Positions 38,043 through 47,729 of a stretch of DNA of 64,000 bases are shown in pieces (the first letter of the stretch is position 1; the number at the start of each line of letters is the position of its first letter). Origin of the DNA: Marinobacter subterrani. Its GTDB lineage: Bacteria; Pseudomonadota; Gammaproteobacteria; Pseudomonadales; Oleiphilaceae. Where the stretch lies: NCBI RefSeq assembly GCF_001045555.1, contig NZ_LFBU01000001.1:3100001-3164000 (forward strand), written 5' to 3'. The translations under genes and the position numbers were made by a program. The notes under the pieces were generated by a model. It did not search any database. It was not told where the DNA came from and saw nothing but the letters and a program-made list of their open reading frames with translations.

Positions 38043-40116
38043 CGGACCCATCTCCCGATGTGTTCTTGTCGGCCTCGCAAATTAAGGTCAGGGCTTTGCC
38101 TTCCTGCAGTGCACGAACCTGGGCATCCGGTTGCGCATTAGTTCTCTGGCCGATCGTGGCGAGGGCAGCGGGCCGTGTAGAGACGCCGCCATTAACCAAC
38201 CCCGGCCGCTCCGGCACCTGCACCTTCTGCCCACTCCCCTTACCCGGCGCACCACCCGCATTCATCTTGATACTCGCCCCACCCATGGCCACGCCACTGG
38301 GATCAATTTTCACAAAACTGCCGCCAGCCTTGAGGGTGATTCCCGCACCCGCTTCAATCACGACCTTTTGACCGGCCTTGATGTGTAATTCCGTGCCGGA
38401 CTCGCTGAGCCAGGCGTTGCCAGCCTTAAGGTGCAAGGTGCCCGAGACGTGAAAGCTGTGGTCCTTGCCGGTTTGTTCGCGCTTTTCGCCATCCACGGTG
38501 TGGTGGCTGTTGCCTTTGGTGTGGCTGAAGCGGTTGTTTTCCACCGTCAGGTGGCTGTCGTTCCGGATCACCTCGGTGCGGTTGTGTTCGGTGAGCAGGT
38601 CCAGGTCTTTCTGGGCGTGCACGTAGATCTGCTCCTGATCCGCTTCGTCCTCAAACCGCAGTTCGTTGCTGCCCTCGCCCTTGTGGGTCTTGGTTTTTAA
38701 TGTGGTGCGGGTTTTATGTTCCGGCAGCGCATAGGGCGGTGTGTTGGTGGCGTGATGGGTGCGGCCGGTGATGATCGGCTGGTCCGGGTCGCCGTCCAGG
38801 AAGCTAACGATGACCTCATGGCCAATCCTGGGCAAGGCGGTAAAGCCATACTGGCCACCAGCCCAGCCCTGGCTGACTCTCAGCCAGGCGCTGCTGTGTT
38901 CGTCGTTCTTTGAGTATCGGTCCCAGGGGAACCTGACTTTCACCCGGCCAAAGGCGTCACAGTGGATCTCTTCGCCTTCCGGGCCGGTCACCAGGGCCAT
39001 CTGCGGGCCGTCCATCACGGGTTTGTGATTGCACCGGGGGCGCCAGGTGCGGTCCGCCGGGATGGCGTTGAAGTGGTTGCGGTAGGTGGTCGGCTCGCTG
39101 CCGCCTTCTTCTTCCAACGCCTGGGGCTGGGTGCCGGTGTGGGTGATGGCGGTGAGCAGCCAGTCCCGGTTGAGGGGGTCGCTGCTGTGGTCGGTCAGGG
39201 CGACTTTGGCACCGGGGATGAAGTCCGGGCGGTTGCTCTCGCCGGTGGCGGTGCTGGCGTCGTTGCGCAGGGCGTCCAGCCGGGTGTCGGTGAAGGGCTG
39301 GCCGCTGGCGTCCTGTTTGAAGCGGCCCGGGTAATCGTAGTGCTGGTAATCCTCCCGGTGCGACAGTCCGGCCCCGGCCTGTTGGTGCATCAGGGCGTAG
39401 GCGGGGTTTTTGAAGGTGTAGTCCTTGAGGGCCACCGAGGCCACGCTGACCCGTTCCTGGTAGCGGAAACGGTAGACACAGGGCTGCCGGGTGCTGCCGC
39501 CGGCCTTGGTGTTGCAGGTGACCGGGTCCAGGGTCGGGGCATCGCCGTGGTGGTCGGCAAACACCAGGGCCGGGGGTTCGCTGCCCTCCACCGCTCCGTG
39601 CTGGTAGCGGTAGTGCCAGCCTTCCTCGGCGGCCAGGCGTTCGATGAACGCGAGATCGCTTTCCCGATGCTGGACGCCGTATTCCCGTTCTTGCGGGGGG
39701 CGTTTCAGGTCAAAGGTGGTGTCGATGATGCCCCGCTCTTCGAGCAGGGTGCGCACGATGGCGTCGGTGCGTTGCGTCTGGAAGATGCGGCTGTTGTGCA
39801 TCAGGCCCAGGCGCCAGAGCGGCGGCTGGATGACCACCTCATAGCGGGTGCGGCGGTGGCCGGTGTCGCCCCGGGCGAATTCACGGACCACACCGGTGAA
39901 TCGGCGAAGAGCTGTGCCGTCCTGCCAGACGACGAGGTCCACCGGCTGTTCCAGAATGTCCGGCGCCGCCACCGACGGATCCGTACTGGCCAGTTCCAGG
40001 CGACCATGGAACAGCTCAGACAGCCGTTCGGTCAACGCAAAGCCGACAACGGAGAAGTGATCAGAGGGGAAATCGCCAATAGTGGCGGTGAACTGCAGTC
40101 CGCTTGCCTGGGGCAT
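38035..40116 (-). CDS. vgrG: T6SS spike protein VgrG
   Basis: 693 residues. The gp27-like region is followed by the gp5/OB part (GEEIHCDAFGRVKVRFPWDRYS, WAGGQYGFTALPRIGHEVIVSFLDGDPDQPIITGR) and a beta-helix of repeated hydrophobic strands. It ends in an ordinary Ala/Gly-rich tail without an added enzymatic domain, so cargo must be carried through the adaptor next to it. Last structural gene of the cluster and first of the effector unit. Confidence 0.95.
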   Translation of the reverse strand: MPQASGLQFTATIGDFPSDHFSVVGFALTERLSELFHGRLELASTDPSVAAPDILEQPVDLVVWQDGTALRRFTGVVREFARGDTGHRRTRYEVVIQPPLWRLGLMHNSRIFQTQRTDAIVRTLLEERGIIDTTFDLKRPPQEREYGVQHRESDLAFIERLAAEEGWHYRYQHGAVEGSEPPALVFADHHGDAPTLDPVTCNTKAGGSTRQPCVYRFRYQERVSVASVALKDYTFKNPAYALMHQQAGAGLSHREDYQHYDYPGRFKQDASGQPFTDTRLDALRNDASTATGESNRPDFIPGAKVALTDHSSDPLNRDWLLTAITHTGTQPQALEEEGGSEPTTYRNHFNAIPADRTWRPRCNHKPVMDGPQMALVTGPEGEEIHCDAFGRVKVRFPWDRYSKNDEHSSAWLRVSQGWAGGQYGFTALPRIGHEVIVSFLDGDPDQPIITGRTHHATNTPPYALPEHKTRTTLKTKTHKGEGSNELRFEDEADQEQIYVHAQKDLDLLTEHNRTEVIRNDSHLTVENNRFSHTKGNSHHTVDGEKREQTGKDHSFHVSGTLHLKAGNAWLSESGTELHIKAGQKVVIEAGAGITLKAGGSFVKIDPSGVAMGGASIKMNAGGAPGKGSGQKVQVPERPGLVNGGVSTRPAALATIGQRTNAQPDAQVRALQEGKALTLICEADKNTSGDGSDA

Positions 40117-40232
40117 GTCTTCGATCCCTGAAGAAGAAAAATATCGGGGCTTCGCACGATCCTGTACGAAGTCGCACTAAACAAGGCGCGGCCCTGGCGA
40201 AAACATCCCGCTCGCACCAAGGCCAGACTAGT

Positions 40233-43200
40233 CTAATACAAGCTACGGGGTAAACGGTACCCTGCCAGCAGCTCCTGTGTGAACGGGTTGGTGTTACTGG
40301 CCGCATGCAGGCGATAGCGCATGCTGCCATCGTCCACCTGGAAGCGCACGTCAATGGCGCTGCTGCTGACACCCGTGATATCGGCCTTGTCCAGCAGCCT
40401 GAACAGGGCCCAGGGGCCAGTCTCGGAAATGCTGCGCGGCGAGCGGTTCACCTGCACCGGCACCAGGGTGACCCGGCTTTCCACCGAATCCCTCAGGGTG
40501 TTGGGCCACACCAGGGGAATGCTCTGGCCCGGTCCGTGGCTGAATTCCACCAGCTGGCCATCCAGATTCACCACGCTTCGGCGCTTGTTGGCGGACAGGT
40601 TGAGTGGCTCCAGGGCGAACTCCACGTCCAGGGTGCCACTGCGGGTAAAGTACGCCCGGCGAATCCTGTCGGCCTTTTCCAGAGACGCCAGAACATCTCC
40701 GCGCACCAGCCCCGCCCGGCGCGCATCGCCAACCTGCTCCGGGTGATCTTCCAGGAACAGCTTCAGGTTTTCTTTGTAGAACGTCTCCAGAATGCCGTCC
40801 GGGGCAAAGAACCGCTCAAAGTCCTGCAGCGCCACGTCCCGGCCGGCGTCGGGGTTAAACGGGTAATGCCGGGCCAGATTCTGCTGAAATGGCTGGTACA
40901 CCTCCCGGTACCACTGCCGCTCGAGTTGGGCAACCGCCTGGTCCAGCACCACACGCCAGCTTTCGGAGGCCAGCCGGTCAAGCAACCGGTTGAGGGGCTG
41001 GGGCTGGTTATCGGCCATGCGCCTGAGGGTGAAAATCGGATCTGCGCCCTGCAGCCCCATACGTGCCCGGGCGGCGTTCAGGGCCGCCTTGCCCGTGTCC
41101 GGAGCCTCCTGGATGTTGCGCATGTACTCGTGCAGCTCACCCACAACCACCATAATCTGGTCCAGGCCATTGGGCTGATCACCCTGTTTGCGGGTGAGCT
41201 GGTTCAGGTCCGCGAACTGTCGCTCGATTTCCTGCAGCATGCGAAAGTGGGGCGACTGCTCAAGCAGTTCCCTCGCCGCCGCAGTTTCGCCCTCGGCCGC
41301 CGGTATCAGCCGGGTATTCCGGCGCACCAGCTCCAGCAGCCGGGCCAGTGGCTCATGCCCGCTGGTGAGGCTTTCCAGCAACCGGACCCCATGATTGAGA
41401 TCCTCAAACCGGTGTATGTCCACTCCCGCGAGTACCGAGCGCCACGCATCGGCATAGTGCTCAGCATACAGGGTTTGCAGGCTGGTCCGGAGTTCCGCCT
41501 CATCCGCCTCACTGAAATTGACGTCCTCCCGGCGCCCCAGTACCCAGGCATCAATCAGTGCCAGTTCGGTTACCGAGCCGGACTCCTTCATGAACCATTT
41601 CTCCAGGCCTTCGCGGGTCAGGAGTGCGGGAACACGCAACGGGTCCTGTTCGGTGGGCAGTGCTTCCGGCACCGGCTCACCAAACTCATCCACCCGGGTG
41701 AAAACCGCACTGAAGGCCGGCCCTGAGGCGCGGGCAATGTCCAGCGGTGCCTGGAATTCTCTCCCGGCCTCGGTTTCCAGATCCCGGTAAACCCGCTCCG
41801 GCGTCGGAATTCGCCCCAGTTCGTGCTGGGCCCACTGCACACTGCTGCGGAAAGGCGCCAGTGCCAAATCGGCCGTGACATCCCCATTACCAGCCATCCG
41901 GGCCAGATCGGTGTGGGCCATGGCGTATTCCAGGTGCGCCATCAGTCGCTGCTGCATGTCACTCTGGCCCGGGAACCTTTGCTGCCAGTACGCCTGCATG
42001 TAGTTTTCGACAATATCGCTACGGCGGCCGCTGGCGTCATACAGCATCCTCAGCACCCGCAGGTGGTCCAGCCTTGCCATGCCGTCATCGGGGGCCTGGC
42101 CCATCTCGCCCATCACGCCTAACATCAGCGCCGGAAGGTATTGATAGGCCAGCATGTCAAGGTAGGACGCCTCCACTTCCGGGCCGACCTTATGGCCCTG
42201 GTATAGCCCCATATCGCTGATCAGCGGCCACTGTTTGCGGTGATTGCCAAACGCCAGGGTGGCCTCCCGCAGCTCGTCCAGTGGCTGCAGCAGGTTACTT
42301 CCGGTCACATCCGGCTCATAACCCACCGGCTGCCAATTGTTGAGGAAGCTCTCGACCCGGGTTTCCACGGCGGTGGCCGCTTCCGCGTTCTTGATGAAAT
42401 AGTGCTGCCATCCGGCGGTCATGCCGGCCCCGGCGCACACGGCGATCATCGCCGCCACCGCTGCCCGCCGCCGGCGGCTTCGGATTACCCGGCGGTTGTC
42501 GCCGGCCAGGCCGGCTTCCGGATAGATAACCCTGGTAAACAGCGTCCGGGTGAACAGGCTGGCTGACTGGCCGGCTCGCTGGGCCGGCTGGATCGGCGCT
42601 GCCACCTCATAATTGGCAGCGGCGGCCGTCACGAAAGCATCTTCCGGCACCCCCTCCTGATACACCGAGGTGAAGTAGGTGCCCCGCACCAGGGCCGGGG
42701 TGGAGAACGCGTCGGCCGAGAGCAGGTCGGTTAGAAACTGCTCCAGCACCGGCCCCAGGCCAGCCAGTTGGCGGGTGAACGAATAGGCCGCGGCACGGTC
42801 TTCGGCGTCCCGGGTGCTGGCCAGCACATCGGGCAGGCGGTCGCTCAGTCTGGTCACGAGGCCGGCGAAGCTGTCGGAAAACTCGGTCAGCCAATCGTCG
42901 TGGTCCAGCCCTCCGTCCAGCTCGAAGGTAAAGCCCAGCGCCTGCTCTTTTTCCTGTTTGCCCAGGGTGCTCACAAACGGGCCGAAGCCATAGAGCAGGT
43001 CCATTTTGGTGAACGACACATACACCGGCAGGCGCGAGCCAATCTGTTCCATCAATTCGCGCAGTCGGGTGCGCAGAAGAATCGCCTGGGCCTGGCGCTG
43101 TCCGGCGTTGGCCATGCTCAGGCTGGCCAGATCCACCGCCAATACCACGCCGTTCAGCGGCCGTTGTGGCCGGTTCCGCTCAAGCCACTGGATAAAATGC

Positions 43201-43817
43201 GTCCAGAGCCGGTGCTGAAGATCGGCCGAAGAGCCTTCTCCCTGGTTCTGGCTGAGCAGCTCGCCGTCCGGATCGATCAGCACACCGTCATCGCCGATCC
43301 ACCAGTCAAAGCCGAAGGCATTCCGGTCGGAACGATGGTTGCGGGTCACGTTGGTCAGGGTGTAGGTCTGGCCAGAGCGCTGGATGAGACTTGTTTTACC
43401 AGCGCCCTCAAGCCCCATCACCAGATACCAGGGCAAACGGTACAGCCCCTTGCGACCCGGCAGGTTGCTTTTCAGGGCGGCCAGCTGGCGATCCAGCAGT
43501 CGCTGCTGCTTGCGCTCCAGCGGAAGAATCGGGTCTTCCTGCTCGCGCTGCTCTTCCGCCTTGGCGACATTCACTTTCCTAAGCCGGCGCGCCAGCGCCA
43601 GGCCCCACATCATGGCCATGACCAACACCACGCCCAGTGTCACCAGAGCCCGAGTCTGCCAGGGTGCCAGGGGGAATCCGCCATCGATCTCCCAGCTCGG
43701 CCCCAGCCACCAGGTGGCCACCACCAGCGCTATCAGTCCCAGCACCAGTACAACCGGGCCAGCACTGCGTATGAAGGGCAGAAGCCGACGGCCAATGAGT
43801 AATGCGTATCTCCACAT
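40233..43817 (-). CDS. tssM: T6SS inner-membrane protein TssM (IcmF)
   Basis: About 1194 residues. Two N-terminal helices (~15-35 and ~45-65), a Walker A motif GLEGAGKTSLI in the cytoplasmic GTPase-like domain, a third helix (~455-475, AAVAAMIAVCAGAGMTAGW) and a long periplasmic domain. With TssL and TssJ it forms the membrane complex that anchors the tail. ATG 43817 has GCAGGA at nine bases; ATG 43826 is the alternative. Corresponds to VasK. Confidence 0.95.
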   Translation of the reverse strand: MWRYALLIGRRLLPFIRSAGPVVLVLGLIALVVATWWLGPSWEIDGGFPLAPWQTRALVTLGVVLVMAMMWGLALARRLRKVNVAKAEEQREQEDPILPLERKQQRLLDRQLAALKSNLPGRKGLYRLPWYLVMGLEGAGKTSLIQRSGQTYTLTNVTRNHRSDRNAFGFDWWIGDDGVLIDPDGELLSQNQGEGSSADLQHRLWTHFIQWLERNRPQRPLNGVVLAVDLASLSMANAGQRQAQAILLRTRLRELMEQIGSRLPVYVSFTKMDLLYGFGPFVSTLGKQEKEQALGFTFELDGGLDHDDWLTEFSDSFAGLVTRLSDRLPDVLASTRDAEDRAAAYSFTRQLAGLGPVLEQFLTDLLSADAFSTPALVRGTYFTSVYQEGVPEDAFVTAAAANYEVAAPIQPAQRAGQSASLFTRTLFTRVIYPEAGLAGDNRRVIRSRRRRAAVAAMIAVCAGAGMTAGWQHYFIKNAEAATAVETRVESFLNNWQPVGYEPDVTGSNLLQPLDELREATLAFGNHRKQWPLISDMGLYQGHKVGPEVEASYLDMLAYQYLPALMLGVMGEMGQAPDDGMARLDHLRVLRMLYDASGRRSDIVENYMQAYWQQRFPGQSDMQQRLMAHLEYAMAHTDLARMAGNGDVTADLALAPFRSSVQWAQHELGRIPTPERVYRDLETEAGREFQAPLDIARASGPAFSAVFTRVDEFGEPVPEALPTEQDPLRVPALLTREGLEKWFMKESGSVTELALIDAWVLGRREDVNFSEADEAELRTSLQTLYAEHYADAWRSVLAGVDIHRFEDLNHGVRLLESLTSGHEPLARLLELVRRNTRLIPAAEGETAAARELLEQSPHFRMLQEIERQFADLNQLTRKQGDQPNGLDQIMVVVGELHEYMRNIQEAPDTGKAALNAARARMGLQGADPIFTLRRMADNQPQPLNRLLDRLASESWRVVLDQAVAQLERQWYREVYQPFQQNLARHYPFNPDAGRDVALQDFERFFAPDGILETFYKENLKLFLEDHPEQVGDARRAGLVRGDVLASLEKADRIRRAYFTRSGTLDVEFALEPLNLSANKRRSVVNLDGQLVEFSHGPGQSIPLVWPNTLRDSVESRVTLVPVQVNRSPRSISETGPWALFRLLDKADITGVSSSAIDVRFQVDDGSMRYRLHAASNTNPFTQELLAGYRLPRSLY

Positions 43818-43858
43818 GGTATCCATTCCTGCTGTTAGTCCTTGGTGTGTTCCGGGAA

Positions 43859-45304
43859 TCAGCCCAGCTTTTCAAGCTGCCTGATCAGGGCGGGTTCCCA
43901 GTCCTCAAGAGCCCGCCCGTTGACCTGCGCTTGCAGGTCCTTAATCTGCTGCGCGGCCAGTGCTTTGAAGCCGGCATCTTTCAGCAACCGGGCACTGGCG
44001 AGACGCCAGTAGAACTGATCTCTCGGTTCCCGTGCCTCTTGCAACCCGTCTTCCAGAAGCTGCATTGCCTCCGCCAGGCCCCGCTGGGCGACCAGTTCCC
44101 TGGCCTTGTCATAGGCCTGCTCCCAGGCATTGGCGGCACTGCCGGTTCCGCCACTGGCCGGGGCGCTCCAGAGCCACTCCTCAGCCTCCGTGGACAAAAA
44201 CGGGGTTCCGTCATTGAAGGTAAGTTCAGGCAACTGGGGCAGCCGTTCCAGATAGGCCTTGACCGCAACCCGGATAGCCTCGGCACAGGCGGTATTGCCC
44301 AGCGCCATCGCCGTCCGGGCGCTTAACCAGTGCCCGTCCAGCCAGAACGGGCTGACTGACAGGCTTTGCTCAATCCGTTGCAAAAGCTCCAGATCCGGTT
44401 TTTTTTCCAGCGCTTCGCGGTAGTCCGCCACGCGATCCGCACTGACAGCCGCAAGATCCGTGCGCTGCCCGTCCCGGGTCGGTGGCACCGCGGTAATGCC
44501 GTGCCAGATGGCATGACGACGCAGCTGATAGCCGAGGGGCTGGTCCGGATCCGTTTCGGTGAGCATATCGGCCACCTTTAGCAGGCTTTGGCGGGTAGCC
44601 CGCTCGTTACCCGGGTCGAGGGTCAGCGACCCCAGCGATGCCGCCGCCTTTGCCGGTTTGTTGTCCTGCGCACCGCCGGCCGGCAGCGGATCGGTGGGCG
44701 ATGAGGCGGGCGAGGATTCCGGCCGCTCCGGCGCTGCCGTGGCGTCGTTTACCTTCGGCAGCTTGGTGATTGACCGTTTCAGATCCACCAGTGAATCGTC
44801 AGGCAACTCCCGGCTGATCGCCTGCTCCGAGAGCCTGTCCAGGAGCTCAAGGCAGAACTCCCGACCGTCGCCGACGCTGCCATCAAACGCGAGGTTATCC
44901 ACGCTCTTGCCGGCGCGCTGGAGCATCTGGGTGAACATCATCCTGCGGGCCCGCTTGCCACTTTCTCCGGGGTAGGGCCAGGCCTGCTCCCACCAGGCCT
45001 CCAGAACCCGATGCAGCAGGTACAGTGACAGGGCGAACCGTTCGCCATCACCACCGCGTTGCAGGGAAATCAGCAGAAAGCCCAGTACTTTCAGATCTTT
45101 GCTCCGGTCCGAAAGAATGCTCAGGGCGTCGCTTTCGACCTTGCTCCAGTCGATATCGGTATGGGCCAGCGAGCCAACCTTCATGACCTCGTTTTCCAGG
45201 AACTCGAGCGTTGCATCGTCTCTGAGTGCCTCGCCCACGGGCGATTCACCAGGCAGCGTTGAAACGACCTGGTCAACATAGGGATGCTGTTCAATGATCT
45301 GCAT
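43859..45304 (-). CDS. tssA: T6SS protein TssA (VasJ-type)
   Basis: 481 residues with the ImpA N-terminal signature (ESPVGEALRDD) near residue 20 and a helical C-terminus of VasJ type. TssA caps the baseplate and guides tail assembly. I start at ATG 45304, preceded by AGGA; the frame stays open to 45397. Between the VasI-like gene and tssM as in V. cholerae. Confidence 0.9.
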   Translation of the reverse strand: MQIIEQHPYVDQVVSTLPGESPVGEALRDDATLEFLENEVMKVGSLAHTDIDWSKVESDALSILSDRSKDLKVLGFLLISLQRGGDGERFALSLYLLHRVLEAWWEQAWPYPGESGKRARRMMFTQMLQRAGKSVDNLAFDGSVGDGREFCLELLDRLSEQAISRELPDDSLVDLKRSITKLPKVNDATAAPERPESSPASSPTDPLPAGGAQDNKPAKAAASLGSLTLDPGNERATRQSLLKVADMLTETDPDQPLGYQLRRHAIWHGITAVPPTRDGQRTDLAAVSADRVADYREALEKKPDLELLQRIEQSLSVSPFWLDGHWLSARTAMALGNTACAEAIRVAVKAYLERLPQLPELTFNDGTPFLSTEAEEWLWSAPASGGTGSAANAWEQAYDKARELVAQRGLAEAMQLLEDGLQEAREPRDQFYWRLASARLLKDAGFKALAAQQIKDLQAQVNGRALEDWEPALIRQLEKLG

Positions 45305-45338
45305 GGTGCTGTCCTGACTGTTCTGGTTCTGCCTGCAT

Positions 45339-45986
45339 TTACCAGCCGCAAGCGTCTCGTAAGGGTTGGATCGCGACGCGGAATCCGGAGAGGTCAAACA
45401 GCAGGCCAGCGATGCGACTGTTGGTGGATTCGATGCGTGCCTCGCTGCTGTTGATCATGGCTTTCACCGTTCGAATAGCCGGCAACCCCCGACCGCCGCT
45501 GAGTACAAACCCGTTATCCCGCACCCGCCATATGGCCTGCCCCAGTCCGAACCCCAGTTGCACCCGCTCCTCACTGAGAGCTTCCGGCAGCATCAGGGTG
45601 AGTTCCGTAATGTTGTTATGGCATTGGAGAGCCAGCAGCGGCCTGGGAGGTTGCACGCCCAGCGCCGGAACCGTCACCAGTTGGCCTGCGAGCCGCCCGG
45701 TATCCCGGTAAACCACCTCGGTGCCGCCATTGCGCTGGTCCAGGCCGGCGTAGGCCTGGCGCCAGCGTTCGGATCGCCGGGCATCGGGTGCGGAGCGTTC
45801 GGCTGAGGGTTCCGCCAGCGGCGTACCGAAAACCTCGTCAAAACAGGCCAGCCGCTCAAGCCGCTGAGGCTCGGTTGTGCAGAGCCTGGCCTGATCAAGC
45901 TGACCGGCCATGGCCTGCGGCAACAGGAAAACCGGCAGCAGTGCGATGAGCAACCGGGTGGGCAAAGGGACTGTCCGGGAAATCAT
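45339..45986 (-). CDS. VasI-like T6SS-associated exported protein
   Basis: About 215 residues: signal peptide (1-28, cut after PQAMAG), a short Cys-containing section (ARLCTTEPQRLERLACFDEVFG) common in this family, then a strand-rich domain. V. cholerae has its counterpart VasI (VCA0118) at the same place, between vasH and tssA. Its precise job is unclear. ATG 45986 overlaps the stop of the activator gene (ATGA), which decides the start over the upstream in-frame ATG. Confidence 0.78.
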   Translation of the reverse strand: MISRTVPLPTRLLIALLPVFLLPQAMAGQLDQARLCTTEPQRLERLACFDEVFGTPLAEPSAERSAPDARRSERWRQAYAGLDQRNGGTEVVYRDTGRLAGQLVTVPALGVQPPRPLLALQCHNNITELTLMLPEALSEERVQLGFGLGQAIWRVRDNGFVLSGGRGLPAIRTVKAMINSSEARIESTNSRIAGLLFDLSGFRVAIQPLRDACGW

Positions 45987-47563
45987 GAATCCGATACCTG
46001 ATATTTCAGACATTTATGAGCCAGGGTGCGCTTGGGCAAGCCCAGGCTTTCTGCCGCCTGGGCGCGGTTGCCACCATACTGGCGCAGGCGTTCACGGATT
46101 ATTGCCGCTTCAAAGGCCTGGGATGCCGCTTTCAGATCCCGGATCTCGTCCACGGCAGGCATGTCTACGGCGCCGCCGTCTTCGACATGGCAGGGTGGGC
46201 GATTCCAGGCGCCGGGTTCGCCGAAAAGATCATTGAGCCTGAGGACTTCCGGCTGGATATCATCGCCGCCAGGGGTCTGAAGGCACGCCAGTTCTATGAT
46301 GTTGCGCAATTCCCGAACGTTGCCGGGAAAGTGGTAACCCGCCAGAAGGTGCAGGGCGTGACTGGAAATGCCCATGGGGCCAGCACCCTCACGTTGGGTG
46401 TACAGCCGGATAAAGTGACGGCTCAGGGCTTCGAGGTCGTCGGGCCGTTCCCGCAAGGGGGTGATTCGCAGCGGGAACTGGCTCAGACGGTAAAACAGGT
46501 CGCGCCGGAAGCGGCCCTCTTCAATACCCGTCTGCAACGGCTGGTGGGTTGCTGCCACCAGGCGAAAATCCGAGCGCTGTTCTTCCCGGGCGCCCAGTGG
46601 ACGGAACTGCCGGCTTTCCAGCACCCGGAGCAGCTTCGACTGAAGGGCCATGGGCATGTCGCCGATCTCGTCCAGGAACAGGGTACCGCCATCGGCCTGG
46701 GCCAGGAGGCCCTGTTTGTCGCTGTCCGCACCCGAGAATGCGCCTTTGGTATGGCCAAAGAGTTCGCTTTCCAGCAGGGTTTCGGGGATAGCGGCGCAGT
46801 TGACCACAACCATGGGGCCCTCGGCCCGGTCGGACAGTTCATGAATACCGCGGGCCACCACATCCTTGCCGCAACCGGTTTCGCCCTGCACCAACACCGA
46901 CAACTGGCTGCCGGCAGCCCTCACGATCTGCCCCCGCAGCCGGGTTATCGCCTCGGAGTTGCCTACCAGTGTTCGCGCCAGCTGTTGGCAGCGGGTGCGG
47001 ACCGTTTCGGCGTCATTCAGGTGGTCCAGGGAGCGCTTCAACAGGCGGCGCTGCCAGATCTGGTCGCGGCTTTGTAGCTGGCTGATCCATTGATGAACGA
47101 GTAGCTGCCGGAGACCCGAATACAGGGGCTGGCCGGTAATCCCTTGCCAGTCGGGTTCATCCCGGCAAAGCACGAGCACACCGAGGGTTCGGCCATCATC
47201 GCCCTTCAAGGGTTCGAGCCAGAGCGACCGCGGGCGGTCACTGGCATCGAACAGGGCCTGGAAGCCGCCATGATCCAGGCGGTAGCTGGCGGCACGGGTC
47301 AGTTCCCGGGCTTTGCCGGTTTGCAGCACGTGGGCAAAGGGGTGGCTGAAGTCGCCGCAGTCGAATTCGCCCAGTCCGTCGAGGCCGCTGCAGTGCAGGG
47401 TTCGACCACTGAGGTCGAGTTCGAGAGCCCAGCAGCGGGTCAGGCCGAAGGTGTTTTCCAACTGTCGTGTGGCGGTGTTAAGCAGATCCGGCAGGTTGTC
47501 CTGCTGGATCAGGGCCACCGCCAGGTCGATGCCGGTGTGCAGTTCCATCTGCATCCGTCCCAT
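45983..47563 (-). CDS. vasH: sigma-54-dependent T6SS activator (VasH-like)
   Basis: About 526 residues: N-terminal GAF-like sensory region, an AAA+ domain with Walker A GETGCGKD and the sigma-54 contact GAFSGADSD, then a Fis-type helix-turn-helix at the end ([20 protein letters not shown]). VasH drives T6SS genes, notably distant hcp operons, with RpoN. ATG 47563 follows AAGGAAG; ATG 47554 is the alternative and the frame is open to 47674. Confidence 0.92.
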   Translation of the reverse strand: MGRMQMELHTGIDLAVALIQQDNLPDLLNTATRQLENTFGLTRCWALELDLSGRTLHCSGLDGLGEFDCGDFSHPFAHVLQTGKARELTRAASYRLDHGGFQALFDASDRPRSLWLEPLKGDDGRTLGVLVLCRDEPDWQGITGQPLYSGLRQLLVHQWISQLQSRDQIWQRRLLKRSLDHLNDAETVRTRCQQLARTLVGNSEAITRLRGQIVRAAGSQLSVLVQGETGCGKDVVARGIHELSDRAEGPMVVVNCAAIPETLLESELFGHTKGAFSGADSDKQGLLAQADGGTLFLDEIGDMPMALQSKLLRVLESRQFRPLGAREEQRSDFRLVAATHQPLQTGIEEGRFRRDLFYRLSQFPLRITPLRERPDDLEALSRHFIRLYTQREGAGPMGISSHALHLLAGYHFPGNVRELRNIIELACLQTPGGDDIQPEVLRLNDLFGEPGAWNRPPCHVEDGGAVDMPAVDEIRDLKAASQAFEAAIIRERLRQYGGNRAQAAESLGLPKRTLAHKCLKYQVSDS

Positions 47564-47607
47564 TCTTCCTTTCCCTGTTAGGTTGTTGTGGAGTTCGCCG
47601 ACCGCGC

Positions 47608-47710
47608 AGCCTGCGGGGTGGCTTTCCAAAACACGCTGTGAATACATCCTTGTGCGCTCCGCTCCGCCATCCATGGCTCCGCAGGGTTTTGGAAAGCCAC
47701 CCCGCAGGCT
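47608..47710. repeat. inverted-repeat element between clpV and the activator gene
   Basis: Perfect 25-bp inverted repeats (47608-47632 and 47686-47710) enclose about 53 bases that contain CCATCCATGGCTCCGC. The element shares its arm core TTTCCAAAA and this internal motif with the one at 57185-57358. It lies between the end of clpV... read leftward, before clpV's stop, in the gap 47564-47729 between the two genes. It could act as a hairpin in the mRNA or be a small mobile repeat. Confidence 0.85.
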
Positions 47711-47729
47711 ACGCTACGCTTCAGTTGCC

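Noticed and set aside
40305..41726. Plus-strand open frame inside tssM
   Set aside because: Shadow frame of the tssM coding sequence.
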